Shown: one piece after another, positions 1 to 10,481 of the stretch
Layout of the letters: the number at the start of each line of letters is the position of its first letter
How positions within the stretch are numbered: position 1 is the first letter of the stretch
Source of the DNA: Eremomyces bilateralis CBS 781.70
Lineage: Eukaryota > Ascomycota > Dothideomycetes > Eremomycetales > Eremomycetaceae
Assembly: GCF_010015585.1 (NCBI RefSeq)
Contig: NW_022985071.1
Coordinates: 1,461,391-1,525,390 of the forward strand
Reading direction: 5' to 3'
Length of the DNA: 64,000 nt
Position numbers and translations under genes: made by a program
The notes under the pieces: generated by a model
The model's database searches: none
Seen by the model: the letters and a program-made list of their open reading frames with translations, nothing else
Told to the model about the DNA's origin: nothing

Positions 1-1109
1 CCTTTCCGCTGGGTGCAGGTGACGCAGCGTCTTCGCCAGATCTACCACCAACGGAATCAATACTTGGACGCTCTGAATCCATACTGGCCCGCTCCTTTGC
101 TCGTTCTTCTTCCATCCGCTTGTAGATGTCGGATGGACGGATAAATGGAAGAGGTTTTGCAGGATTACTCGGCGATGTAGCCTGTTGACTTGAATGAGTA
201 GGTGGCGCCTGTGACGAGCCTTGCTCGCTCTGTGGTGCAGGAAACGGCCCAGGAGCTTGTGGTGCCGGGGAGTCCTGTTGGCTTTTGCTCACGCTACTCC
301 TCCTTGGAGGGAAACGCGCCTGACCAGGCGAGTCGACTGCGCTCGGGGGCATTGATGGTGATGGAGAGGGGCGTAGAGGTTGAACCATAGCTGAGGGAGA
401 GAAGTCTCTTCGATGTTCAGGGTTCACCGATGAAGGTGCATCACTGACAACTGAATGAGCAAGCGACGCTGATCGAGACTCAGCTTTAGCGCTGTTCCGC
501 GAATCCGCAGGCCCGTATGCGGCCGGACTAGAAGTTATCGTGTCCAGTTGTAGAGGTGGTTGACCAGGTCCTAGGTGTCGCGGAGGATTCGCACCCTGGG
601 GAAGCTGTGGAAAGCCCTGTTGATTTGGAACTGGCGCGGGATAACTACCCGTGGAGAACTTCCGCTGTTCCTCACCGGCATCAAATGAACGCTTCCGGGC
701 AGGTCCAGGAGGCCCTTGATGACCCTCGTAAGGACCCTCTGGGTTTGTGAAACTGCGCGTTTGGCCCTGGCCTGGATTGAGACCTTGGCCTTGCTGTCTC
801 AAACCTGTTGGAACGGCTGGTATTGCATTTTGTGCAGCCTGACTTGCGCCATATTCATCGACCTCATCATAATCACCCCAGTCATCCCCATCATATGAGT
901 ATGACTTTGCTTCCACCCATCGTTTCGTCTTCGCACGATTAACGTTGGTTTTGAATGACGGAGGTTGCCCGGAAGGGAATGGATTTGGCCGCCGTTGATC
1001 ACTTTCCTAAAGTTAGCAATTCAATTCATCAGAATATCTCACAGCAGGATGCAACTCACAGTGGGGACTTGGTGGTAGATTCCTCGGCGAACTCGTATGG
1101 ACGTGACAT
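1..1109 (-). CDS. Conserved fungal Pro/Ser/Gln-rich protein, partial (C-terminus beyond left edge)
   Basis: I recognise no functional domain. Exon 1 (1109-1060) encodes MSRPYEFAEESTTKSP. A 58-nt intron (1059-1002) has donor GTGAGT and branch GCTAAC; I chose acceptor AAAG at 1002 because it keeps the long frame, while the nearer TTTAG would shift it. Exon 2 (1001 to the left edge) is open without a stop: first a basic/acidic segment (TNVNRAKTKRWVEAKSY, then YDGDDWGDYDE), then a low-complexity Pro/Ser/Gln stretch, then a conserved-looking PFIRPSDIYKRMEEERAKE motif near the window edge. From memory, the NVNRAKTKRWVEAK...DGDDWG block recurs in Pezizomycotina proteins of unknown function. It is divergent from SED5 across an 800-bp promoter region. 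The coding call is firm; the acceptor and function are not. Confidence 0.75.
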
Positions 1110-1916
1110 TGTCAACTAAAGAGACGCGGAGGAGGATTCTGCACCACCTCTTCGCGAAGTGAAACGCTCCACTCGCGATGCTATAAAAGTCCGCTCGACA
1201 AATGTAACTAAACTTGTCAAAAGTGACCTCCAAGCATTTCAGTGTACGGAAGAGCGTAGAGAGCCCGCGTCGATCAAGGAGACACTGGCTTCTGCACGAC
1301 AACCCACAAAACTCCACTGAACCCTGAACCCGATACGATGAGAAAAGGACGCAGGACAGCGCTAAGAAGGGACAGGTACAAAAAGAAGGGGATTCGGGTA
1401 ATGAACGGAGGAGCGGTTGATACGGGAAGAGATCATGTAATGTGACTTGACACGACTTGGTGTCTTGGTCCTTGGGCATTGCGAATGCCGAATCCGTGCA
1501 GTTGGTTTCTTCGACGTGGAACTGGACCCACGTGACGGGACCCACGTGACCCAATGAAAGGGACACGCGTTCGCCACACACATGCAAGGATGATCCCAGC
1601 AGTACAGTTGTGGCTGTGTACACTTTTCACGTGACACCAGTTTGCGATCTTGAAACATCACAGGTGTCCCGGTTCATCGACAGTTCATTTCCAGTCCAAC
1701 TTCACGAGCAGACAACCTTAATACCACGATTTAAATCCCAGAATCCTTCATCAGACATTACAGAGTAAAAAAATCTGTGAACCGGTTTATCCCACATCTT
1801 TCTATATCGAACGACAGCCACTCGCCATATCCTGCGCTATCCGCGCATACACTCTCCTGATATCCCTTTCTCCTCCCTACCTATCTACCATCTAAAGCCC
1901 CCCAAACACACCGATC
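1110..1916. promoter_or_regulatory. Divergent promoter region with three CACGTGAC E-boxes
   Basis: This gap separates the start of the leftward hypothetical gene from SED5. It contains three copies of CACGTGAC at 1529-1536, 1543-1550 and 1628-1635. The first two lie in a tandem 13-mer GGACCCACGTGAC, 14 bp apart. CACGTG is the core bound by fungal bHLH factors of the Cbf1/Pho4 type; the third copy reads TCACGTGA, closest to a Cbf1 site. Binding is inferred. Short ORFs here have no protein-like features. Confidence 0.5.
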
Positions 1917-2992
1917 ATGGCCGTCTCAATACAAGATCGCACCACTGAATTCCAGTCGATCGTCCAGCAAGCCCAACGACGAACCGCATCTTCCAAAGTC
2001 TCCGCGCAACGCCAAAATCTCCTGTCCTCAACATCACCAAATGGCACCGCCCCATCTCCCCAGAAACAACGTTCCGAGTTCGCGAGACGAGCCGCGGAGA
2101 TCGGTCGTGGTATCTCAGGTACTATGGCGAAACTTGAACGATTGGCGCAATTAGCCAAACGAAAGACCCTATTCGACGACCGACCCTTGGAGATCAACGA
2201 ACTCACGTTTATAATCAAACAAGATCTCGCCGGCTTAACACAACGGATAGGCGAATTACAGGCCTTATCCGTGCAACAACATCCACGCGCTAGAAACGCG
2301 CGAGACCAGGAAGGCGAACATAACGACGCGGTAGTCCAGCTCCTGAAAGGGCGGGTGCAAGATGTCGGAAGCAATTTCAAGGAAGTCCTAGAACTGCGGA
2401 CGAAGAACATCCAAGCGTCGCGATCACGGACCGAAAACTTCATTTCGTCCGTCGGCACCCACTCGAACCCTTCAAATCTCGACCCCAGCCGAACAGACTC
2501 CCCGCTATACCAGACCCCTGCACGGGGCCGCTCACCAGCCAAAACAGGTCGACTGGGCGGCGCGGACGTGCTTAGCATCGACCCGGACGACTCTCACAGC
2601 GCGTTGGCGAGAGGACACTCGGAGACGCAGTTGATGCTGATGGAGGAAGCGGCACCACAGAACGAATATATCCAGCAACGAGGGCAGGCCATCGACATGA
2701 TTGAGCGGACGATTCAGGAGCTGGGCAGTGTGTTTGCGCAGCTCAGCCAGCTCGTATCCGAGCAAGGCGAGCAGATTGAGAGAATCGATGCCAACACAGA
2801 AGATGTTGTGGATAATGTTCAGGGCGCGCAACGAGAGCTGCTGAAGTACTGGAACCGTGTGAGCGGTAATCGGTGGTTAGTGGCGAAGATGTTTGGTATT
2901 CTGATGATCTGTAAGTTCCTCGGATCCGTTTCGATATTAACTTCCGCTGATCATCTCTAGTTTTCCTGCTATGGGTACTGGTATCCGGCTAG
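1917..2992 (+). CDS. SED5: Syntaxin-5-like t-SNARE SED5
   Basis: Qa-SNARE of the cis-Golgi, needed for ER-Golgi and intra-Golgi vesicle fusion. Exons are 1917-2910 and 2961-2992 (341 aa), separated by a 50-nt intron (donor GTAAGT, acceptor CTCTAG). The N-terminus MAVSIQDRTTEFQSIVQQAQ matches the Sed5/syntaxin-5 start, followed by an Habc-like helical region to about residue 130. A t-SNARE coiled coil lies at about 250-312 (IDMIERTIQELGSVFAQLSQ, then EQGEQIERID with the central Gln). The tail anchor AKMFGILMIFFLLWVLVSG is split by the intron. Family length is about 310-350 aa, so this copy looks complete. If the intron were retained, translation would end at 2960 without the hydrophobic anchor. 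Confidence 0.95.
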
Positions 2993-4914
2993 GGTTCCCC
3001 TCAAGGGGTCTGTTATTCTTAAGTCTTTCGTCGGCCCGCCATCTGGGCCACTTGACAGCATATTGCACCGGCGTTGGATTCTTTTTCGGGTGTTCTGTCC
3101 GGTCGGATCTGGGATCCAGCGTTTAAAGCCCAAATGGCTGGTATAGAGCGCGTTATCCGGATCTTTTTCGGAACCTAGCGTGCGTGTTTGAGTACAGTGT
3201 GAAGGGTTCTATGTCCTTTTAGATTTCCAATCTGAGCATGGCTTGTAGCCGATCCTATGTCGTTGAACGTTTTGCCCGACCTTCGTGTACAGAGTCGTCG
3301 GATCGAAACGGAGTTCCATCTATCAGGCATAAGGACTGTGGACACGAAGAGAAGTTTATGAACCATATTCGCTGGCTGACGGTGGATTCAGTGGGCTACA
3401 GTTGCAACGACGTATTGCCTATTATTAATGCAACCCTTGCTCGAGGTTTGATATTACGAAGTATCGTATTTTGCTTAGCGTTTACCCGCGAGTCCATATG
3501 TCAATCAACTGCCTCGATCATTTTCCTTTCCCGACAAGGGAATCGCGGGTCCGCCCAAAGGACAGAAACGGGTGCAAATGACCGCTCGAAACGGACCAAC
3601 GAAGGTATACGGTATACAACCCGAGCGACGCACAGGCAAATCAAAAAAGGTCGAACGGTCTTTTGGCCCACGGACCTTCTCCCTCAAACGATACCCACTG
3701 CAGAAATCTACACGGGGGCTACGATGCCGATATCGACAGCTTCTTCTCCGCAAGCTAGAACACTATCCATACCCACCCCAAGTACCAATTCCCCGAGTAT
3801 ACACTCCAGACTGCTCGACAATATCTGAGACTTAGAAAGCCCTAGATTTGCCGTTCAGGGAACAGAGCCCCAATATCGAGCCATGAAGATGCTGTTTGAC
3901 AGAAATTTCGGAGATGGACGCAGTTGGCAAATATGGATATAGACAGCTAGCGATGTTTTCGGCTGGCAGCAAATTCTCATATTTCTATTATCTCGCAGTT
4001 GGATACTCCTTTAACTACCAAATTTGTTTATCGGCCTGTATTTAGTCGGCCACGGTCTTCTCTTTTTTTCAACTATTAAAAGTGCACATCCCCATCAGTG
4101 GCGCAGTGGTGCATGTTCTTGAATGCGTGGATGCTGCAGTGTTAATCATAACATTGAAAAATCAATGTATCGAGCTCTTAGGTACCTTTCCAAATCTTCC
4201 TGGAATATCCGCACTTCCACCCTTTCATCCAGTGCTATGAACAACCATTGCCATAAGTCGGTCTACAGTTCGCATCGTAGTACCTGCCTCCTTAAAACCA
4301 GCGCTTATGACGACGTTGCTACGCACTCAGACGCGTGCTTGGAACTAATTGTATACTTAATGATGTATAACCTAATGATGGATGACTTCATAATATATGG
4401 TCTAAAGCAGAAGTGCCGGGTAGTCCCAGGTCGTAAGGTAGATTCCTTCCGGGGCAGGAGTTTGAACGATCGCAACCAAACAGTAAGACGAGGAATCATT
4501 GAACAATTCCCATCTATACAATGGTATAGCACCAAAGCGGCTGGTATAAAAACTGCCTACTGGCGTTGGAGGTTCGACTACTTGCACCGGCTGGTTGTCC
4601 GGAATCCTCCAGCTCCGCCAGGGTCGAGATAATCAATTTCTATTTTCAAAGGAACGTTAGACTTACCTGTGTATCTGAGACAGATCAGCAAATAGATAAA
4701 CTGTATGGGATGACTGCTCAAGGAGGGGAGGTGAGAATGTTATTTCATGATTAGTCGTGCGGCCTGATTAGTGAACACTCCAACCTGCCAAATGGGACAT
4801 ATATGTATCAACTCCGGCGCATCCCCATCGACCATTCGCGCCCCAAAGACCAAGAATAGCAAAAACCAAGCAATAGCTATCAACCACTACGCTCTTGCAC
4901 CCCCCAATTCAGAT
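2993..4914. other. Gene-poor stretch between SED5 and the tautomerase gene
   Basis: No ORF here is convincingly coding. The plus ORFs at 3238-3828 and 4123-4632 have odd composition and no recognisable domain. On the minus strand, 4625-4402 encodes a protein-like C-terminal stretch (VVEPPTPVGSFYTSRF, then IYLTTWDYPALLL and a stop), with a GTAAGT just upstream near 4667. It could be the last exon of a small or decayed gene, but I could not find a start. Confidence 0.4.
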
Positions 4915-5442
4915 ATGCCGTTCTGGAGAATCTACCATCCCGAAGGCACTTTCGCCACAGAGGATCACAAACGTGGCCTCTCTCAAGATATCACCAGCAT
5001 CTACAGCAGCCGCGGCCTCCCTGCCTTCTATGTTGTCATCGTTTTCATCCCCATCCATGCGGGTAACTTCTGGGTTGGCGGACAGCTGCGCGACACTCCT
5101 CCAAAGTCCGACTCTTCATCAATTGCCGATGGATCCCCGACAAGCTCGAACAAGCCTTTCATCCGGATCTTCGCTAGCAACATTGCAAGACGGTTGCCGA
5201 ACCCGGTGTACAGAGACAGATTCTTGAAAGCGGTGGATGAGAAACTGAAACCACACATTGCAGACTGGGGATATGACTGGGAATACCATTTGGACGAAAC
5301 GGAGCGCGAGTTGTGGAAGATCAACGGAATGGTACCACCACCGACTGGGAGTGAAGATGAAAAACGCTGGTTTAGCGAGAATAAACCTCTGGAATTGGAA
5401 AGTGCATTCAATGACGAACCAGCGCATCTGGGCAAGTTGTAA
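4915..5442 (+). CDS. Tautomerase_3-like protein (cis-CaaD-like superfamily)
   Basis: Single-exon gene of 175 aa. I chose the ATG at 4915, although the frame is open back to 4771, because it gives MPFWRIYHPEGTF. Removal of Met exposes Pro-1, the catalytic base of the tautomerase superfamily. The core reads LPAFYVVIVFIP, then HAGNFWVGG; a later segment has two Arg (FIRIFASNIARR), and the C-terminal block DWEYHLDETERELWKINGMV carries the Tyr and Glu positions typical of fungal Tautomerase_3 proteins. The physiological substrate is unknown; chloroacrylate dehalogenase activity should not be assumed. Probably cytosolic, since no signal peptide is seen. Confidence 0.85.
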   Translation: MPFWRIYHPEGTFATEDHKRGLSQDITSIYSSRGLPAFYVVIVFIPIHAGNFWVGGQLRDTPPKSDSSSIADGSPTSSNKPFIRIFASNIARRLPNPVYRDRFLKAVDEKLKPHIADWGYDWEYHLDETERELWKINGMVPPPTGSEDEKRWFSENKPLELESAFNDEPAHLGKL

Positions 5443-5788
5443 ATAGGACTTGGTATCGACTGGGACAACTCAGCTCCAGAATAGTTGAGAATATTACCCT
5501 ATCATGACTCGCTTCAACTGGATAAAAGAGGCGCGCATCTTCGCAATACCTTTGCTAGCACCATCAACGATAACACGGTATACTTGAACTAGAGAGCGGA
5601 AAATGGATAGTTTTGTTATCGGCAGCTAGAGTTGTGCAACTGATATCTGATGAGGTCTCCCTGGGTTGGTGGGGCGGCACACCTCGAAGTGGGATGCTCC
5701 GTATCAAAAATTTCGATCTCAAAATTTCATCCAACCCTGAGATTTCAACATTTGATTTACATCCAATATCTGCCGCCCGAAACTCAAA
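5443..5788. other. Short intergenic region upstream of MPP10
   Basis: I see no gene. This stretch holds the 3' flank of the tautomerase gene and the presumed MPP10 promoter. Confidence 0.5.
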
Positions 5789-8017
5789 ATGGTTGCCAAT
5801 GGACTGGCTCGGCCGGATGCGCTCGGGTTAAATGAAGTTCTATCCACGTCACACCACGCCTTCCTCCAACCATCCCGAGACATATACGACACCGCACTCA
5901 ACGAGGCACGAGCGTACATCGACCCACTAGCATCGGCAATAAGCGCTGCTCAGCAGGAACGAGAGAAGCAATATTACGCCGAGAAGAAGAAGAGGAAACG
6001 AGGGGAATATGAGGATGCGGAAGCACCCCATGATGTGCTGCGTATGAAGCGCATCCATGTCGACGGCTTCGATGTCGAGCAGATATGGGGTCAAGCTCAA
6101 CGAGTTTTGAAGGCTGCGGCGGATGAATGCGAAAAGGACATTGAAAAATTGGAGCAAGATGCTGAGCTGCATGGTGATATGGACGCAACTCTCGATGGCA
6201 TGGGAAGCAGTGGCGAAGACGAGGAGATGTTCAGCGACAATGTTCTTGAGGATGGCGTTGAGAGCGGTTCGGATGAATTGTCCGATGACCTGCTCGAGGA
6301 CGTCGAAGAAGAAGACGAGGCCGAAGAGGTGGACGATCTAGAGGACGAGGATGTCTCTGAAGATGATGAAGAGGACCGGGCAATGTATGGTATTGACGAA
6401 GACGAGGACGGTGAAGCTGGGGAGGCTGACGGTGCCGGTGGCAATGCCTACGAAGAAGACCCCAATGGATTGAATGATGGTTTCTTCTCCATCGAAGACT
6501 TTAACAGGAACTCGGCATTCCTTGAACGACAAGATGCTCGCGCAGACCCAGATGATGGTGCCGCTAGCGACGAAGAAGAGGTTGACTGGGCGGCCGACCC
6601 TCTCTCTCAGCCTCTTCCAAAGCAAATCAAAGGAGACGGGTCCGACGCAGAGGATGACGAGGATGCAGAGGGGGATGAGGGCTCCGAGGAAGGAGAAGAT
6701 GATGATTCCGAAACTGGCCCTACTTTTGGCAACGTCGACCTCTACGCACCCGAGGGCGCGAGCGAGGATGAAGATGAAGTGGAGCAAGATGAAATGGAGG
6801 GTATGGATGATCTATCGAATACGAACAACATCATGTACAGCGACTTCTTCGCACCACCTCCGAAGAAGTCCAAGAACAAGCGTGGCCGACCGCACCCACA
6901 CAACTTCCCGGCGAAAGATCCAAAGAATCAGGGTACTGCAAAAGCTAGCCTACAAGGCGAGGAGGACGATGTGAAACGCGCCATGTCTGCGGTGCATCGA
7001 GATCTCTTCTCCGATTCGGACGAAGCGTCCGATGCCTCTGATGCGGAAGCACTCGACCCTGCCGATCCGGTGTCAAGACGTAGCGTGCACGAGCGTCGCC
7101 AAGCTCAAATCCTTACAGAAATTCGCAAGCTTGAGGCTGAGAACGTGACAAAGCGGTCATGGCAGCTTTCCGGTGAGGCCAAGGCAGCTGCCCGACCCAT
7201 GAACAGCTTGCTCGAGGAAGATCTGGACTTTGAGCGGGCGGGAAAACCAGTTCCTGTGATCACTGCTGAAACTACCGAGGAAATCGAGGCGCTAATCAAA
7301 CGGCGTATCCTTGCTGCAGAGTTTGACGAAGTCATTCGCCGAAGGCCCGAGGACATGATGGGTCCATCGGTGCGAAGAGGGCGGTTGGAGAACGTCGACC
7401 AAACAAAGGATAAGAAGGGTCTTGGAGAGTTGTACGAAGAGGAACACTTACGCAACACGGACCCCAACTTCGTCGACGCCAAGGATGAATCCCTCAAGAA
7501 GCAGCATACGGAGATCCAGACCCTATGGAAAGATGTCAGCTCCAAACTTGACTCGCTCTCAAGTTGGCACTACCGCCCCAAGGCACCCGAACCCCAAATC
7601 GAAGTGCGTGTCGACGCGCCCACCATTTCCATGGAAGACGCCCGACCTTCCGGAGAAGTTGGAGCGAGTATGCTGGCACCGCAGGAGGTCTACAAGGCTG
7701 GCGAGGCGGCGAATAACGCCAAGGATTTCGAGGAGGTGGCGACACGCGGTGGTATGCCGATCGTGAAGAGTGAGATGAGCCGCGAGGAGAAGAAGCGGCG
7801 ACGGATGCGGGAGAAGGAGCGGGCGAAGAAAGCGGGCGCAAATCCTGTCGTCAACGGCAAGGTGAAGGCGCGGAAGGAAAAGGAAGGGCAGATGTTGGGG
7901 TCGTTGAAGCAGGCGGGTGTCAAGGTCATTGGCAAGAAGGGCGAGTTGAGAGATGTCTCGGGGAAAGCGGTTGCGGAAGATGCGCCGAGGCCGAATCCAT
8001 CGGGGTGGAAGCTTTGA
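5789..8017 (+). CDS. MPP10: U3 snoRNP protein Mpp10
   Basis: Component of the U3 snoRNP/SSU processome in the nucleolus, required for the A0-A2 cleavages of 18S pre-rRNA. Single exon, 742 aa. The N-terminal helical region (HAFLQPSRDIYDTALNEAR) is followed by long Asp/Glu-rich stretches at about residues 150-350. The family motif MYSDFFAPPPKKSKNK is at about 348-363. The Mpp10 C-terminal region begins around 430 (RRSVHERRQAQILTEIRKLE, then SWQLSGEAKAAARP) and includes EEHLRNTDPNF. A basic tail follows (EEKKRRRMREKERAKKAGA). Length fits fungal Mpp10. There is no internal stop or intron. Confidence 0.95.
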   Translation: MVANGLARPDALGLNEVLSTSHHAFLQPSRDIYDTALNEARAYIDPLASAISAAQQEREKQYYAEKKKRKRGEYEDAEAPHDVLRMKRIHVDGFDVEQIWGQAQRVLKAAADECEKDIEKLEQDAELHGDMDATLDGMGSSGEDEEMFSDNVLEDGVESGSDELSDDLLEDVEEEDEAEEVDDLEDEDVSEDDEEDRAMYGIDEDEDGEAGEADGAGGNAYEEDPNGLNDGFFSIEDFNRNSAFLERQDARADPDDGAASDEEEVDWAADPLSQPLPKQIKGDGSDAEDDEDAEGDEGSEEGEDDDSETGPTFGNVDLYAPEGASEDEDEVEQDEMEGMDDLSNTNNIMYSDFFAPPPKKSKNKRGRPHPHNFPAKDPKNQGTAKASLQGEEDDVKRAMSAVHRDLFSDSDEASDASDAEALDPADPVSRRSVHERRQAQILTEIRKLEAENVTKRSWQLSGEAKAAARPMNSLLEEDLDFERAGKPVPVITAETTEEIEALIKRRILAAEFDEVIRRRPEDMMGPSVRRGRLENVDQTKDKKGLGELYEEEHLRNTDPNFVDAKDESLKKQHTEIQTLWKDVSSKLDSLSSWHYRPKAPEPQIEVRVDAPTISMEDARPSGEVGASMLAPQEVYKAGEAANNAKDFEEVATRGGMPIVKSEMSREEKKRRRMREKERAKKAGANPVVNGKVKARKEKEGQMLGSLKQAGVKVIGKKGELRDVSGKAVAEDAPRPNPSGWKL

Positions 8018-8307
8018 AAATCGGCGCGTATACCCACACAGCTCTTTGTATATTCACTTGGTTGTTACCGTGCATATGGATTTTTCTTTCGGTCTCGTCC
8101 TCATTCGTGACTTCGTGTTCATACAAACAACCACGATCCATACAACGTGGGTAATTCTTTGGCTAGAATTTGGATCGCGATACGATACAGCAGACCCCAA
8201 TCACCATCTTGATGTCATCTCCGAGCTCCCAATTCCTCTTGCAGCCAAGAGACTCGACTCTGATCCAGCGTCGTAAACGAGCTCGACTCCGTCGGCTACT
8301 CTCCAAG

Positions 8308-8735
8308 ATGCCTTTCAGGGTTCGAATCGCTTTGATCGGCATAATCATCTTCGTCGGTGAGTGTTCAAGGATCTCTAGGACTCTATCGGCATAGCTAACG
8401 TCAAATTCTACAGTGACCTTCGTAACCGGAACGAAGTTCCCTCATATCATCCACAACTACGGTCCCGTACGTTTCCCCTATTTCCGCCTCCGATATCAAC
8501 GTCTGTGTGATCGTTGACGAGAGCCCAGAAAGACCCAACGGATTCCGTCACACCATACTGCCCCTTCCCGACCCTCTGGATTAGCTTTTTCAGTGGGATG
8601 TCTGCTGGCGCAATGATCACCGTCCTGTTCGTTGCGGCAGCCACTGTGAAAGCGAATCCGTCACGAAGACAAGCGGGATTGGTGGGGCTTCTGTCTTTGT
8701 TAGGACCGAAGAGTTCCCACGCCTTTCCAGTTTGA
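8308..8735 (+). CDS. Small two-helix membrane protein, unknown function
   Basis: Three exons are inferred: 8308-8356, 8414-8466 and 8529-8735, giving 102 aa. The introns have donors GTGAGT and GTACGT, branch point GCTAAC in the first, and acceptors CTACAG and CCCAG; all phases match. The protein starts MPFRVRIALIGIIIFVV, a first hydrophobic helix. TLWISFFSGMSAGAMITVLF is a second helix at about 50-75. The tail is LLGPKSSHAFPV. I recognise no family. Consistent phases across two introns support a real gene. Conservation of the splice sites in relatives would settle it. Confidence 0.6.
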
Positions 8736-9322
8736 AAAGACCGTGATCTAGTGGGTAGGGAAATCGAGGATTGGAATAGCGGCAAAAATTTACTTGTCAG
8801 GACGGTTAAAATCTCGGTCATAACGTGCCAGTCGAGGGACGGTGAAACACTGCCACCACTGAATGGAACGGTTTCTTCCATCCACCATCGTTGGGAGACC
8901 TGATCCTATCGTGGATGGGGCTGGAGGGCATTCTGGATTTACAAATGCTGCGATTGTGTTCCACTCCGCTCGAATTACTCGCAGTGTGGTTGGAATCGTG
9001 CCACAGCGATATCAAAAGATGTGGATGCATGGTTTACACATCTGTAGACTGGAGGAACAGACTGATAGTGCGTCTAAATTTAGATCGGTCGTCAAACGAC
9101 AACCCTAATCCGAGCATCCTCCAGCATCACGTATGAACACAGTACCTGGGTTCTATTCGCAAGAAAATGCGAGCATTCTTCGCGTGTATAATGCCTTGCG
9201 CTTTGATATTCGGTATCCTGCGCTTCTCCACCCCGTGAAAATACAAGGACTCTACAACGCGATCCACTGCATCTCCTAAATTTGTCACCTAACAGCTCAA
9301 ACTAGATAACGGACCAATTAGG
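8736..9322. other. Intergenic, no gene seen
   Basis: Only short ORFs on both strands. It probably holds the promoter and possibly an upstream noncoding exon of the SNARE-like gene that follows. Confidence 0.4.
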
Positions 9323-10000
9323 ATGCCAGCCTCCCCCGAATGGAAAGATACTACTGCGGTAGGGCTCTCGACCCTGCTATTGTACTGCAAGACAACACTG
9401 ACTCTCATCAAGCACAAGAAGCCTACTGCTAGTGCTGAGACTTGCCAGTCGTCTCATCAAAGGTGGGTTGGGTTGAATGGAGCCGCTAGGCAACGATTTT
9501 TGGAGGAGGAAGATTTTTCCAAGACGAACGAGGATGGGGTCGTTCGAATTAGGCATGTAAGGCTTATAACGCCATCAGCTGCTGCTCCATCGACTGAGTG
9601 ATAGAAGGGAACCAACACGGTGAACGATTTGGTGCAGGACGGCTCGGCACCGACCGGCGCCACAAGCATGCCTGGGCGCTTCAATACAACCAAGGAGTGC
9701 AAAAGTCTCGCCCTTGAGAGCACCGTTCTGCGAGACGAAGATATCCAAGCTGCCCACGTCAAGCCTAGCATTGTGGATACTCAGAATGACCGAGACTCAG
9801 ACGAAGAAAGACTCCAAGCCGAAATTGATGCTGACCTAGGCGGCATCCAAAAGGCTGTTCAACGACTGAAAGAACGGGCACTCGAGATCTCAAGAGACGT
9901 CGGAGGTCCCGTGTATGATTTGGAAGGGCAGGGAAGGAAGACTGATCGAACAGATGACAAGGTGCTTAGGAACCAGGCTAAGTTGGATAGACTCCGGTGA
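9323..10000 (+). CDS. SNAP-25/Sec9-like protein with a C-terminal t-SNARE domain
   Basis: The C-terminal 60 residues (ERLQAEIDADLGGIQKAVQR, then KTDRTDDKVLRNQAKLDRLR at the stop) resemble the second (Qc) SNARE helix of Sec9/SNAP-25, ending in the characteristic DD...N.AKLDR pattern. Two open segments in one frame are separated by stops at 9599-9604. A 48-nt intron, 9557-9604 (donor GTAAGG, acceptor GATAG), removes them in phase, giving 209 aa. A further 54-nt in-frame intron is possible at 9359-9412 (donor GTAGGG, branch CTGAC), giving 191 aa. No N-terminal Qb helix is recognisable, so the protein is much shorter than Sec9. It could be a divergent SNARE paralogue, or upstream exons could be missing. 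Confidence 0.65.
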
Positions 10001-10481
10001 AATGATAAACGACAGAAGACTTGACACTTCTTTTACGGTATTGGTAGCCTTAAGCCATGTTTACCGTAGATTATGTATTCCTGTACCTATCGTACACACG
10101 GTACCTCTACCATGGGTAAGGTACGAAGGGTCCTCGAAGTTCTAGGCAGTATGAGGAACTTAATCCCCAAGAAAAATAGGAAATGGTCATAGTATAGCCT
10201 CTCCACGAGTCGAATATTGTTGAAAATAGTGAAAGGCAGCGTTTCGGAAAGTCCCACATCGGCATCTCGGGAACATTTTCTGAATCTCAACCCGGAACCG
10301 ATTTCATCAAAGACTCGTTTCCCCACTTTAATTGATATACGACCGGACTTGAATTTGAGCATCCATCTTGGCCTTTAAACTTCCCTCTCCACCGATCTTC
10401 CCGGCGATCAGAAAGCTGCGCAGTCCGCTACTGATCCTACCATGATATTATGAGAAGACCGCTGGGTTTCCCAGCCCTACC
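10001..10481. other. Intergenic between SNARE-like and carrier genes
   Basis: No gene is supported. The region contains the 3' flank of the SNARE-like gene and the presumed promoter of the carrier gene. Confidence 0.45.

Noticed and set aside
3238-3828. 196-codon plus-strand ORF between SED5 and the tautomerase
   Set aside because: No recognisable domain, irregular composition and an overlapping ORF in another frame of similar quality.
4090-4130. GTGGCGCAGTGGT, a perfect tRNA A-box-like sequence
   Set aside because: No B-box or pairing stems follow at tRNA distance.
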